Of a stretch of 64,000 bases of DNA, positions 1 through 7,290 are shown in pieces. This DNA comes from Maridesulfovibrio zosterae DSM 11974 (GTDB taxonomy: Bacteria > Desulfobacterota > Desulfovibrionia > Desulfovibrionales > Desulfovibrionaceae), in contig NZ_AUDC01000010.1 of assembly GCF_000425265.1 (NCBI RefSeq), positions 434,001 to 498,000 on the forward strand. Reading direction: 5' to 3'. The translations under genes were made by a program, and so were the position numbers. Within the stretch, counting starts at the first letter, position 1. Each line of letters begins with the position of its first letter. Below the pieces are notes generated by a model that did no database searches, was not told the origin of the DNA, and saw only the letters and a program-made list of their open reading frames with translations.

Positions 1-30
1 AGCAAATCCGATTACAAATTCAGGAGTCAT
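1..30 (-). CDS. fliQ: FliQ, flagellar export apparatus protein (first 10 codons only)
   Basis: The minus strand from base 30 reads MTPEFVIGFA before the window ends. This matches the usual FliQ N-terminus (MTPE-x-V-I), and FliQ is the expected gene after fliP. A Shine-Dalgarno GGAGG lies about 6 nt upstream of the ATG. FliQ is a small two-helix membrane protein of the flagellar type III export gate. The gene is cut by the window edge. It is separated from fliP by an unusually long gap of about 236 nt. Confidence 0.75.
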   Translation of the reverse strand, partial: MTPEFVIGFA

Positions 31-266
31 AAAAGTGCCTCCAGAGGCTCTCTGCGGAAACAAAAATTTAATAAGCTTCGCGTAAAGTTTAATTATCTAA
101 CTCAGGTAAGATAACAGTTCTAAATCAACAATATCAAATAAAATTTATTAAATTATTACTTCACGCCACTTAAAACTAAAACCCGAGATACGAAACAAAC
201 TCTTAAATAGATTTCAGCTCCCATAGACGGACTAATCCTCTATTCACCAGTCGCACTAATACTAGG

Positions 267-1079
267 TCACTGAAAAGTGTTGACGATAGACCCTGTCAAA
301 AGTGTCCACCCATCAACCATGATAAAAAGTAATATTTTGAATGGCAGCGACACCATAGCAGGTGGCAGCATCATCATACCCATGGCAAGCAGGATACTTG
401 CGATAACCATATCTAGAATGAGAAAAGGTATGTAAATAAGAAAACCAATGGTAAATCCAGTTTTAAGCTCGCTGATAGTGTAAGCGGCAATAAGGAGCAT
501 CGTATTTACATCCTCTTTTGTCTCAGGCCGCTTTTCACCCGTAATAGAATAAAAAATTGAAAGGTCTTTCTCTCGGGTATGCTTAAAAAGGAACTTACGA
601 ACAGGAATCTGTGCCTTATCCAAGGCCTCAGAAAAACCTATATCCTCATTGAGGTAAGGCTGAAGTGCTGTGTCATTAATGGCTTTACCTGTAGGCATCA
701 TAATGACCACGGTCATGAAAATGGCAAGAGAAGCCAGAATCTGGTTGGGCGGCATCTGCTGCGTGCCCATAGCTTGGCGTAAAAAATGAAAAACAATGAT
801 AATTCTGGTAAATGAGGTCATAGTCAGCATAATTGACGGTGCCATACCCAGAACAGTAAGCAGAAAAAGAATTTCAAGCAGTTTAGAGACCTGCTCAGGC
901 TCTGACTGCCCTGCGGCAAGATTCAGAGTGAGGGTCGGTATAGTCTGATCCTGTGCAAAAACAATCGCCGGTAGAACCAGCAAAAGCACTGCACTAAGAG
1001 TCAGAAGAGCCGGTATTTTCTTTTTCAAGATATCCGGCAAATTCGCTTTTATTCTTAACATTCCCTTCATCCCTTGCAT
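267..1079 (-). CDS. fliP: FliP, flagellar type III export gate protein
   Basis: FliP forms the core of the flagellar export gate with FliQ and FliR in the cytoplasmic membrane. The 270-residue product has a cleavable-looking signal segment (about residues 20-42, ending VFAQ), then the strongly conserved FliP blocks SFTRIIIVFHFLRQAMGTQQ and MMMLPPAMVSLPFKILLF and a C-terminal LLTGSIV. The first codons overlap the end of fliO by 86 nt when the first ATG is used. Internal ATGs at codons 4 and 7 (1070, 1061) would shorten the overlap, and none of the three has a clear Shine-Dalgarno. Part of the mot-fli operon running leftward. Confidence 0.96.
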   Translation of the reverse strand: MQGMKGMLRIKANLPDILKKKIPALLTLSAVLLLVLPAIVFAQDQTIPTLTLNLAAGQSEPEQVSKLLEILFLLTVLGMAPSIMLTMTSFTRIIIVFHFLRQAMGTQQMPPNQILASLAIFMTVVIMMPTGKAINDTALQPYLNEDIGFSEALDKAQIPVRKFLFKHTREKDLSIFYSITGEKRPETKEDVNTMLLIAAYTISELKTGFTIGFLIYIPFLILDMVIASILLAMGMMMLPPAMVSLPFKILLFIMVDGWTLLTGSIVNTFQ

Positions 1080-1359
1080 GAAGCAAAGTTATTCTGTCGT
1101 GAGTGATGCCAACTACCATTTCCCGATCACGGTATTTTATCACTGTGATATTCTGACGAGGTCCCAGGGGGAGCCTTTCAACAATTTGCAAATCGCCCTT
1201 TCTCGCACCGGGAAAAGAGCCACCAATATTAAATCGGCGCAAAAAATAATAAGCAAGCAACAGCATTGCCAAAATAAAAAAAAGTGCCCCGGACATCTTA
1301 AGAACTGACCCCACCCCGGCGTCAGGAACAAGTGGGACAACATCTGTTGCGTTAAGCAA
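994..1359 (-). CDS. fliO: FliO, flagellar export apparatus assembly protein
   Basis: FliO is a small single-span membrane protein that helps assemble the FliP ring. The 121-residue product has one transmembrane helix (about residues 23-41), an arginine-rich cytoplasmic edge (YYFLRRF), and the FliO-type domain with LQIVERLPLGPRQNI and VIKYRDREMVVGIT. Its start overlaps the fliN stop by 8 nt and its end overlaps fliP. FliO is poorly conserved in general, so the call rests on both the motif and its position between fliN and fliP. Confidence 0.9.
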   Translation of the reverse strand: MLNATDVVPLVPDAGVGSVLKMSGALFFILAMLLLAYYFLRRFNIGGSFPGARKGDLQIVERLPLGPRQNITVIKYRDREMVVGITHDRITLLHARDEGNVKNKSEFAGYLEKENTGSSDS

Positions 1360-2041
1360 GGTGTTTCACCCTTTCAATAGGACTGATGATATCAGTAAGC
1401 CTTATACCGAATTTCTCATTAATTACGACAGCCTCACCACGTGCAACAAGCTTTCCGTTAACATAGATTTCGAGAGGTTCACCAGCAAGCTTAGTTAACT
1501 CTACAACAGAGCCTGTACCAAGTTGAAGCAGCTCATTAATAAGCATTTTAGCACGCCCAAGCTCAGCTGAAACATCAAGTGGAATATCAAGAATAAAGTC
1601 TAGATCACGTCTGGAACCATCATGGCGAGGATTCTTAGCTTCATTGGTGAGGTCCTTGAAATCGGCATCGCGGGTTTGAGTACGGAGAAATTCCTGCTCT
1701 TTTTCTTTGCGGATATCGTCTCCGGTATCTTCAGCAAGTGCAGCAGCCCACTCATCTGCCAGTCCGTCGTCTCCACCGCCTCCGGCTCCTGCCCCCAAAA
1801 GATCATCTCCACCGGCATCACCGGACTCTGACAAAGCAGCAGCCCACTCATCTGCAAGGTCATCATCACTGGAACCGGCATCACCGGACTCTGACAAAGC
1901 AGCAGCCCATTCATCTGCAAGGTCATCATCTCCACCGGAGCCAAGATCTTCACCTAGAGGATCACTACCGTCAGAGTCATCAGTCAGTGCATCAGCCCAC
2001 TCCTGTGCAAGTTTGTCCTGATCAAGATCATCTGATATCAT
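1352..2041 (-). CDS. fliN: FliN, flagellar C-ring switch protein with repeated N-terminal module
   Basis: FliN forms the base of the flagellar C-ring with FliM and FliG and takes part in switching and export. The C-terminal SpoA domain (about residues 145-229) is canonical: DIPLDVSAELGRAKM, GSVVELTKLAGEPLEIYVNG, RGEAVVINEKFGIRLTDII. The 229-residue length far exceeds the roughly 137 of E. coli FliN. The extra length is an acidic Gly/Asp/Ala-rich N-terminus with four LA-x-EWA-x-AL segments (tryptophans at residues 15, 45, 66, 98). E. coli FliN has one comparable segment (DDLWAEALSE). The ATG follows a GGAGGT sequence by about 9 nt. Confidence 0.95.
   Translation of the reverse strand: MISDDLDQDKLAQEWADALTDDSDGSDPLGEDLGSGGDDDLADEWAAALSESGDAGSSDDDLADEWAAALSESGDAGGDDLLGAGAGGGGDDGLADEWAAALAEDTGDDIRKEKEQEFLRTQTRDADFKDLTNEAKNPRHDGSRRDLDFILDIPLDVSAELGRAKMLINELLQLGTGSVVELTKLAGEPLEIYVNGKLVARGEAVVINEKFGIRLTDIISPIERVKHLA
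1811..1936 (-). repeat. 63-bp near-identical tandem repeat inside fliN
   Basis: Two adjacent 63-bp units (1811-1873 and 1874-1936) encode 21-residue units that differ only in their first two residues (SS versus GG) before DDDLADEWAAALSESGDAG. The nucleotide sequences are nearly the same (for example the shared block around ggcatcaccggactctgac at 1814 and 1877). This points to a recent in-frame duplication. Flanking weaker copies lie at residues 10-20 and 92-104. Confidence 0.92.
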
Positions 2042-2148
2042 TGCAGCTTACCTCCGACTATGTTCATCCCGTTATCCATAAAAATTGATTTTGCAGAGCA
2101 AAAAGACATAAAAACGACACTCCAACGGTCTATCTAGCAAAATCCATG

Positions 2149-2652
2149 CTACTGAATAACCATATCGGTAAAATATACCTGTAAAACTTTTGACCCACCC
2201 ATAATCTGATTCAGCCGGTCAACAATTTCCTTCTTCAAAAGAATCTTGTTCTCCATACTGGAAAGGTCCTGAAATGTCTTGCTGGAAAGCAGCAGTATCA
2301 AAGTATCTTTAACCATAGGTTCTTTTTTCGACAATTCAGCTGAAGCTTCTTCACTGACAACTTCAACATCAATGCCAAGTTTAAGGTATCGACGTCCTAA
2401 CGGATCTGCAAGGTTGACAACAAACACAGGTAAAGTCACGTTGAAACCGCTACCTGGCAATGGTGCGGCATCAGGGTCAACTGCTTTCGCTTCATCCGCA
2501 GCAACTTCAGCTGCATCCTCAGGCGGGGCAGCAAAAAACTTCTGATAGGCAAAAAATCCACCTCCACCAAGTGCACCCAGAAGCACAAGCAGTATAATCC
2601 ACTTAACTAAGCCACCTTTTTTTTTCGGTTCTTCGCTACTTTCGTCAGCCAT
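2149..2652 (-). CDS. fliL: FliL, flagellar basal body-associated stator protein
   Basis: FliL surrounds the stator units at the basal body and supports torque. The product has a short cytoplasmic segment with a KKK cluster, one transmembrane helix (about residues 16-37), an acidic Ala/Asp linker and a periplasmic FliL domain containing PVFVVNLADPLGRRYLKLGIDVEV, followed by DTLILLLSSKTF. I chose the ATG at 2652 (MADESSEE), 10 nt after AGAGG. The in-frame TTG three codons earlier sits almost on the Shine-Dalgarno. The gene lies between the second motB and fliN. Confidence 0.93.
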   Translation of the reverse strand: MADESSEEPKKKGGLVKWIILLVLLGALGGGGFFAYQKFFAAPPEDAAEVAADEAKAVDPDAAPLPGSGFNVTLPVFVVNLADPLGRRYLKLGIDVEVVSEEASAELSKKEPMVKDTLILLLSSKTFQDLSSMENKILLKKEIVDRLNQIMGGSKVLQVYFTDMVIQ

Positions 2653-2681
2653 GTGTATCAAACCTCTTTAGTTATAATATC

Positions 2682-3410
2682 CTAGTATCCACCCATATGG
2701 GGAGTTGTTTTTATCAGTATCTCAACGCGTCTATTCTGATTGCGTCCCTCTGGACTAATATTACTATATAACGGGAACATCGGACCATAAGCAGATACAC
2801 TCAACCGCTCGTTAGCAATACCCTGCTTAACAAAATATGTCAGTACCGCCATTGCCCTGTCACCGGAAAGCTGAAAATTTGAAAGACTCATTCCACCTAC
2901 ATTATCAGTGTATCCTGAAACATTCACATCAGCCGTCCCAAGATAATCAAGCACCGGAACAAATTGGTAAAGCAGCATTTTAGCACTATCATCAAGCTCC
3001 GACTTTCCTAATGGAAACATTAGCTTATCAGTCAGTACAAGAGCAACTCCCTCCGGCTTTGCCAGAACTTTAAGATTTTCATTAAGAGTAGCCCGATCCA
3101 TCTCTGGAGGCAGTACATCATCTGGAAAGAGTAAATCTTTAATTCTGTTCTGTCTCTCCAAAACTTCCCATGGTCTTTCAAGAAATTCGCTGACCAGCTT
3201 AACCTTAGCTGTAACCCTACCGGAGCCACGTTTATCTAGAAAACCAAGCTCAGCAGGCATTATGGTAACCCTCGTGATAAAACTATGGTCCATGGAAGCC
3301 ATACTTAGCAAGAGCACAAAAAAAGTCAAAAGCAAGGTCACCAGATCAGAAAATGTGACCAGCCATGCTCCTCCCGGATCTGCTGGTTTTTTTACTTTAT
3401 CACGCCCCAT
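2682..3410 (-). CDS. motB: MotB-type stator protein, second copy (OmpA domain intact)
   Basis: MotB-like proteins pair with MotA, carry the ion-binding aspartate and anchor the stator to peptidoglycan. This 242-residue protein has one N-terminal helix (about residues 15-37) with TFSDLVTLLLTFFVLLLSM, so the essential Asp is residue 22. The C-terminal OmpA domain is canonical: SGYTDNVGG, then LSGDRAMAV and GRNQNRRVEI. It starts 9 nt after the stop of the other motB. Two MotB genes for one MotA suggests two stator forms or a mixed B2 dimer; the sequence cannot tell which. Confidence 0.92.
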   Translation of the reverse strand: MGRDKVKKPADPGGAWLVTFSDLVTLLLTFFVLLLSMASMDHSFITRVTIMPAELGFLDKRGSGRVTAKVKLVSEFLERPWEVLERQNRIKDLLFPDDVLPPEMDRATLNENLKVLAKPEGVALVLTDKLMFPLGKSELDDSAKMLLYQFVPVLDYLGTADVNVSGYTDNVGGMSLSNFQLSGDRAMAVLTYFVKQGIANERLSVSAYGPMFPLYSNISPEGRNQNRRVEILIKTTPHMGGY

Positions 3411-3419
3411 ATCTTTCCA

Positions 3420-4253
3420 TCACTGTTTTTGCTGACCGGCACCGCCGGTCCCTTCAATGGGAAACTCAAAACCGTCAAATTTAAAAGAATCATCTTTACG
3501 CTTAGGAGGCTGATACTCTTTAACTTCACGCGCAATATCAGCACTTCTTTTATCAAGCACAAGATCAACTCTGCGATTCATCTTACGCCCTTCAGCATCG
3601 TTATTTGTGTAACGTGGCCTGAATTTTCCAAAAGCTTCAAGTTTGAGCATTTCTGGGTTCATCCCACTTCTGACAAGGTAATTATAAACCGCAAGCGAAC
3701 GACTAAGCGAGATCTTCCATGAGATATCAGGAATCAGGTTCTTGTCTTCAACCCTATAATCCTCTCCAAGTTCATCACGTAAAATAGAAGTGTGTCCGGC
3801 TATAAGCACTGGATGCTTGACCCGCTTGAGAATTGGAAGAATTGTATCAAGTATTTTAGCACCCTTAACAGACACGGCAGTACTGTCTGGAGTGAAAAGT
3901 ACATCAGCCCCAATGGAAAGAATCTGCACAAATCGATTGGACTCAAAGCGCAAATCTTCTTCTGCAAATTCCCAAAGAAGGGGCTTTATCGGTTCAAGAT
4001 CAGACTGAACCTCCATTGGCCCAACCTCGACAGTACGGCGGGAATCTCCATGAGATAGGACATCATACCCTCTGCTGCCGAAACCAAAGGTTCCTATAAT
4101 AGAACCAAGAACAACCAGTTTACGCCGCTCATCAACAACAGACATGCTTACAAGCAGAACAAAAAAGGTAAGCATCAAGGTCATAAGATCACTGAAAGTA
4201 ATCAGCCATAACGGCTGACCTTCCGGTTCTTCTGGCTTTTTCTGTCTACCCAT
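3420..4253 (-). CDS. motB: MotB/PomB-type stator protein, first copy
   Basis: This is the MotB paralogue directly downstream of motA. Its N-terminus (PLWLITFSDLMTLMLTFFVLL, Asp22 as ion-binding residue, then a GSIIGTFGFG plug-like region) resembles the sodium-type PomB. The 277-residue protein ends in an OmpA-like domain with GRKMNRRVDLVL. The usual GHTD at the peptidoglycan-binding loop reads GHTS here and is followed by an insertion of roughly 15 residues (IPDISWK) before LSRSLAV. The ATG is preceded by a strong GGGGGAG. The spacing of 32 nt to motA indicates one transcript. Confidence 0.93.
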   Translation of the reverse strand: MGRQKKPEEPEGQPLWLITFSDLMTLMLTFFVLLVSMSVVDERRKLVVLGSIIGTFGFGSRGYDVLSHGDSRRTVEVGPMEVQSDLEPIKPLLWEFAEEDLRFESNRFVQILSIGADVLFTPDSTAVSVKGAKILDTILPILKRVKHPVLIAGHTSILRDELGEDYRVEDKNLIPDISWKISLSRSLAVYNYLVRSGMNPEMLKLEAFGKFRPRYTNNDAEGRKMNRRVDLVLDKRSADIAREVKEYQPPKRKDDSFKFDGFEFPIEGTGGAGQQKQ

Positions 4254-4285
4254 GCACTCCCCCGCTCACCTGCCTGACCGCAGAA

Positions 4286-5047
4286 TTAGTCTGTTATTTT
4301 ACGTATTTTAGGCGGTAAAAAGCTATTCAACTTCTCTTCGATGATCTTGGGGTTTTCTCCTTTGGAAATAGAAATAATTCCTTCCATAACCATTTCACGC
4401 AGCAGGACTTCCTCCTTACTACGTGTTTTCAGTTTTCCGGACATAGGTGTGAAAACGAGGTTGGCGAGAATAGCTCCATATAACGTTGTCAGCAATGCAA
4501 CGGCCATAGCAGGACCGATTGTACTTGGGTCACTCATTGTCTGAAGCATCTGAACCAGACCGATAACAGTACCGATCATACCCATTGCAGGAGCAAAATC
4601 AGCAAAAATTTTTAATATTTCAGCCCCGGTCTCATGCCGGTTCTCAAGGTACTGAATTTCGGTTTCAAGGATCTCCTGGATAACCTGCGGCTCAAGACCA
4701 TCAACTGTTAGCTGAAGTCCTTTACGAAGAAAATCGTCTTCAATTGATTTCAATGCTGGTTCGAGAGAAAGGATACCTTCGCGACGGGCACGATTGGCAA
4801 AATCCATAAACTTATCAATAATATCCTGAGGAGATTCAAGAGTTGAAAAAAATGTCTTTTTAATAACTCCGACTACACCGACAACATGTCCCATCGGGTA
4901 GTTAACAAGCGAAGCTCCTATAGTCCCGCCCACAACAATAAGCAGTGAAGGAACAGATATAAAAATACCCAAGGGACTTCCGACAAGAATAGCCGCAAGT
5001 ACCAGCCCGAATGAAAGAACTATCCCTATGACTGTACCCAGATCCAT
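4286..5047 (-). CDS. motA: MotA/PomA, flagellar stator ion-channel subunit
   Basis: MotA forms the pentameric stator channel around MotB and pushes on FliG. The 253-residue product has four membrane segments and the family blocks SLLIVVGGTIGASL, FADFAPAMGMIGTVIGLVQML and AMAVALLTTLYGAILANLVF. The N-terminus MDLGTVIG and the TM3/TM4 blocks are closer to sodium-type PomA than to E. coli MotA, so Na+ coupling is likely (inference). It is the first gene of the leftward mot-fli operon. A 6-bp stem hairpin (5073-5092) lies in its leader. Confidence 0.95.
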   Translation of the reverse strand: MDLGTVIGIVLSFGLVLAAILVGSPLGIFISVPSLLIVVGGTIGASLVNYPMGHVVGVVGVIKKTFFSTLESPQDIIDKFMDFANRARREGILSLEPALKSIEDDFLRKGLQLTVDGLEPQVIQEILETEIQYLENRHETGAEILKIFADFAPAMGMIGTVIGLVQMLQTMSDPSTIGPAMAVALLTTLYGAILANLVFTPMSGKLKTRSKEEVLLREMVMEGIISISKGENPKIIEEKLNSFLPPKIRKITD

Positions 5048-5131
5048 TCAATCCGCCTGTGGGTAAGTTTATGAATCTAAAAAATCAGATTCAAATTAAT
5101 TACAAAGCCCAGTCTAAACAAGCGTTCATAA

Positions 5132-5155
5132 ACAGCCTGATTCTACTCAGGCTGT
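5132..5155 (-). terminator. Hairpin after the YggS gene
   Basis: A 9-bp perfect stem (5132-5140 with 5147-5155, 6-nt loop) lies just past the stop of the YggS-type gene and before motA. The U-tract is weak, so it may be an inefficient terminator. Confidence 0.45.
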
Positions 5156-5161
5156 CACACT

Positions 5162-5869
5162 TTAATTATATCCAGGCCTTTGCCCAAAGATCTTTGTTCC
5201 AACTCTGACCATTGTGGAACCTTCCTCAATAGCCACCCGATAGTCTCCAGTCATGCCCATGGATAACTCAGGAAGTTTTATTCCGAAAAGCTTCTCCATC
5301 CCCTCAGCAAGCATACGTAATCTTGCAAAATAAGGTCTGGCTCCTTCCGCATCATCGAAAAAAGGAGGCAGAGCCATGAGACCCTTGAGATTTAAATTCT
5401 CAAGTTCCATTATCTCTTCAACAAATGCAGGCAGCTGCTCTTCACCTACTCCGCACTTTTGACCTTCACACGCGGTATTAACCTGAATAAATACATTCTG
5501 AACAACACCAAGTGACTCAGCTTTTTTATTCAACAACACAGCAAGCTTAGATGAATCTACGCTATGCACTGCACTGAATTTTCCAGCTACATACTTAGCT
5601 TTCTTTGACTGCAAACCGCCAATGAAATGCCAATCGATATCAAGGCCAGACAATTCTTCCTGCTTTGCTAGTGCTTCCTGCACATAGGACTCACCAAATG
5701 AGCGATGCCCTGCTCGATACAAAATTTCAATATCAGAGGCAGCATGTAGCTTAGATACAGCCAAAAGCTTTACTTCATCAGGTTTACGGCCAGCCCGTGC
5801 AGTAGCATTCAGCACTTCATCTTTAACCTCTGCAATATTTTCAATCAGCTCTTTTTCCCTATTACTCAT
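5162..5869 (-). CDS. YggS/PLPBP family pyridoxal phosphate homeostasis protein
   Basis: Members of this family bind pyridoxal phosphate without a known reaction and help maintain PLP and amino-acid homeostasis in the cytosol. The 235-residue product is one domain (alanine-racemase N-terminal fold). It carries the PLP lysine in LLAVSKLH, the FGESYVQEA block, DWHFIGGLQSKK, and the C-terminal SMGMTGDY and VRVGTKIFGQR phosphate-binding motifs. The length is normal. It lies between era and the motility operon with about 100 nt on either side, and nothing ties it functionally to motility. Confidence 0.94.
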   Translation of the reverse strand: MSNREKELIENIAEVKDEVLNATARAGRKPDEVKLLAVSKLHAASDIEILYRAGHRSFGESYVQEALAKQEELSGLDIDWHFIGGLQSKKAKYVAGKFSAVHSVDSSKLAVLLNKKAESLGVVQNVFIQVNTACEGQKCGVGEEQLPAFVEEIMELENLNLKGLMALPPFFDDAEGARPYFARLRMLAEGMEKLFGIKLPELSMGMTGDYRVAIEEGSTMVRVGTKIFGQRPGYN

Positions 5870-5975
5870 CTTCTTACCACCGCATTTTTCAAACGGCCTA
5901 TACTAAAATTCGGTTGATTATATAAATTTCTTTAATAAAAAGAAAACAAAAGAACAAGAAACCATCCTAAACAGG

Positions 5976-6890
5976 TTATTCACCCAGTCCGAGTGACCGC
6001 AAAAAACCAACATCTTCGGTCCAGCCTTCACGGACTTTCACCCAGATTTCCAGCATAACCTTCATCTCCAACATCTCTTCAAGTTCTTTACGTGCCTGTG
6101 TACCGATTTTCTTTAAATTCTGTCCACCCTTACCAATAATCATGCCCTTATGGTTTTTCTTGGTAGTGTAGATGATAGCCCCGATATTTACGATACCTCT
6201 CTCAGGCTCCTCATTCCAGAATTCAATCTCAACAGCTGTAGAATATGGAAGTTCCTGTTGCAAGCTCATAAAAAGTTTTTCACGAACAGTTTCAGCGGCC
6301 ATAAAACGCATCGGGACAGTTGAAACCTGATCTTCAGGAAACATCGGAGCCCCTTCAGGAAGGCTTTCAACTACTTTTGAAAGCAGAACATCAGCACCTT
6401 CCCCTTTAAGGGCAGACACAGGAAAAAACTCAGCTTCAGGCCAGAGCTCCTGAGCTTTCTGCATAACAGGAAGAAGTTTCGCCTTATCTTTAACTTTATC
6501 GACCTTATTGACTGCCACAAAAAGTGGACGACCGGAATGATTAACAGGCTTAATTATAGGGGCAAGCTCCTGCTCCATCAGGTGAGGCTTCAAAGAATAG
6601 AGAGCTGCATCAAATAAAACAACAATAGCGTTGGAACTCCCAAGAGCTTCCCATGCAGAATCAAGCAGAAATCTGTTCATTTTGCCACGCATGCGATGAA
6701 TACCCGGTGTATCCAGAAAGACAACCTGCGCATCATCGTTACTCAAAATACCGCTGATGCGGTTACGAGTAGTCTGCGGTTTAGGAGATACAATGGCAAC
6801 CTTCTGCCCCAGAAAGTAATTCATAAGAGTTGACTTGCCAGCATTAGGCGGACCGATTAACGCCACCCAGCCAAATTTATATTCAGACAT
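5976..6890 (-). CDS. era: Era, ribosome-assembly GTPase
   Basis: Era binds 16S rRNA near its 3' end during 30S maturation. The 304-residue protein has the G-domain motifs GPPNAGKST (G1), LDTPGIHR (G3) and NKVDK (G4), followed by a C-terminal KH domain with IIGKGGQNLKKIG. Length and order are standard. It lies downstream of topA but is separated from it by a terminator hairpin and about 400 nt, so it is probably transcribed from its own promoter in that gap. Confidence 0.97.
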   Translation of the reverse strand: MSEYKFGWVALIGPPNAGKSTLMNYFLGQKVAIVSPKPQTTRNRISGILSNDDAQVVFLDTPGIHRMRGKMNRFLLDSAWEALGSSNAIVVLFDAALYSLKPHLMEQELAPIIKPVNHSGRPLFVAVNKVDKVKDKAKLLPVMQKAQELWPEAEFFPVSALKGEGADVLLSKVVESLPEGAPMFPEDQVSTVPMRFMAAETVREKLFMSLQQELPYSTAVEIEFWNEEPERGIVNIGAIIYTTKKNHKGMIIGKGGQNLKKIGTQARKELEEMLEMKVMLEIWVKVREGWTEDVGFLRSLGLGE

Positions 6891-7290
6891 TTTTATTAAT
6901 TCCTTTAAATTTTAACTTCATATTATTAAAACAGATTACATTAGATATATCTGCATGTTACACAACATAAGAAATAAACATGCTATACGCAATATGCTTT
7001 GGGCAGTTTAAATAGCAATGGGAACAAATCACACAGCCTTTATATTAGACACATCTATAATCTCAGCTGCTCAAAAATGTGTTCTCCTACCGGCAAGCAT
7101 TCAAATGCGAAACTACACGAAAAATGGCTATGACGCCAATTGGGATAATCAGCAATGCTTAATGAAAAGCTTAATTAATGGCAAAACCCTTTCCGAGCAA
7201 CCTCGGAAAGGGTTAATTAATCAATTTGTGATATTAGAAAAAGTCTAACTTACTTCTAGCCACGGCAAATACTTGTTACCTGACAATAAG
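6891..7290. other. 400-bp intergenic region between era and topA
   Basis: This AT-rich region holds the topA terminator hairpin and presumably the era promoter. A plus-strand open frame (7018-7248) runs through the terminator hairpin, has no recognisable domain and is most likely not a gene. Nothing else is evident. Confidence 0.6.
7185..7214 (-). terminator. Terminator downstream of topA
   Basis: A perfect 13-bp stem (aaccctttccgag with its complement) closes on a 4-nt loop at 7198-7201, about 77 nt past the topA stop. On the minus strand the descending arm ends in GGGTTTTG. The same stem could act on the other strand, but no plus-strand gene precedes it. Confidence 0.75.

Noticed and set aside
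7018-7248. 76-codon plus-strand frame between era and topA
   Set aside because: It reads through the topA terminator hairpin, has no Shine-Dalgarno or family-like composition, and is most likely chance.
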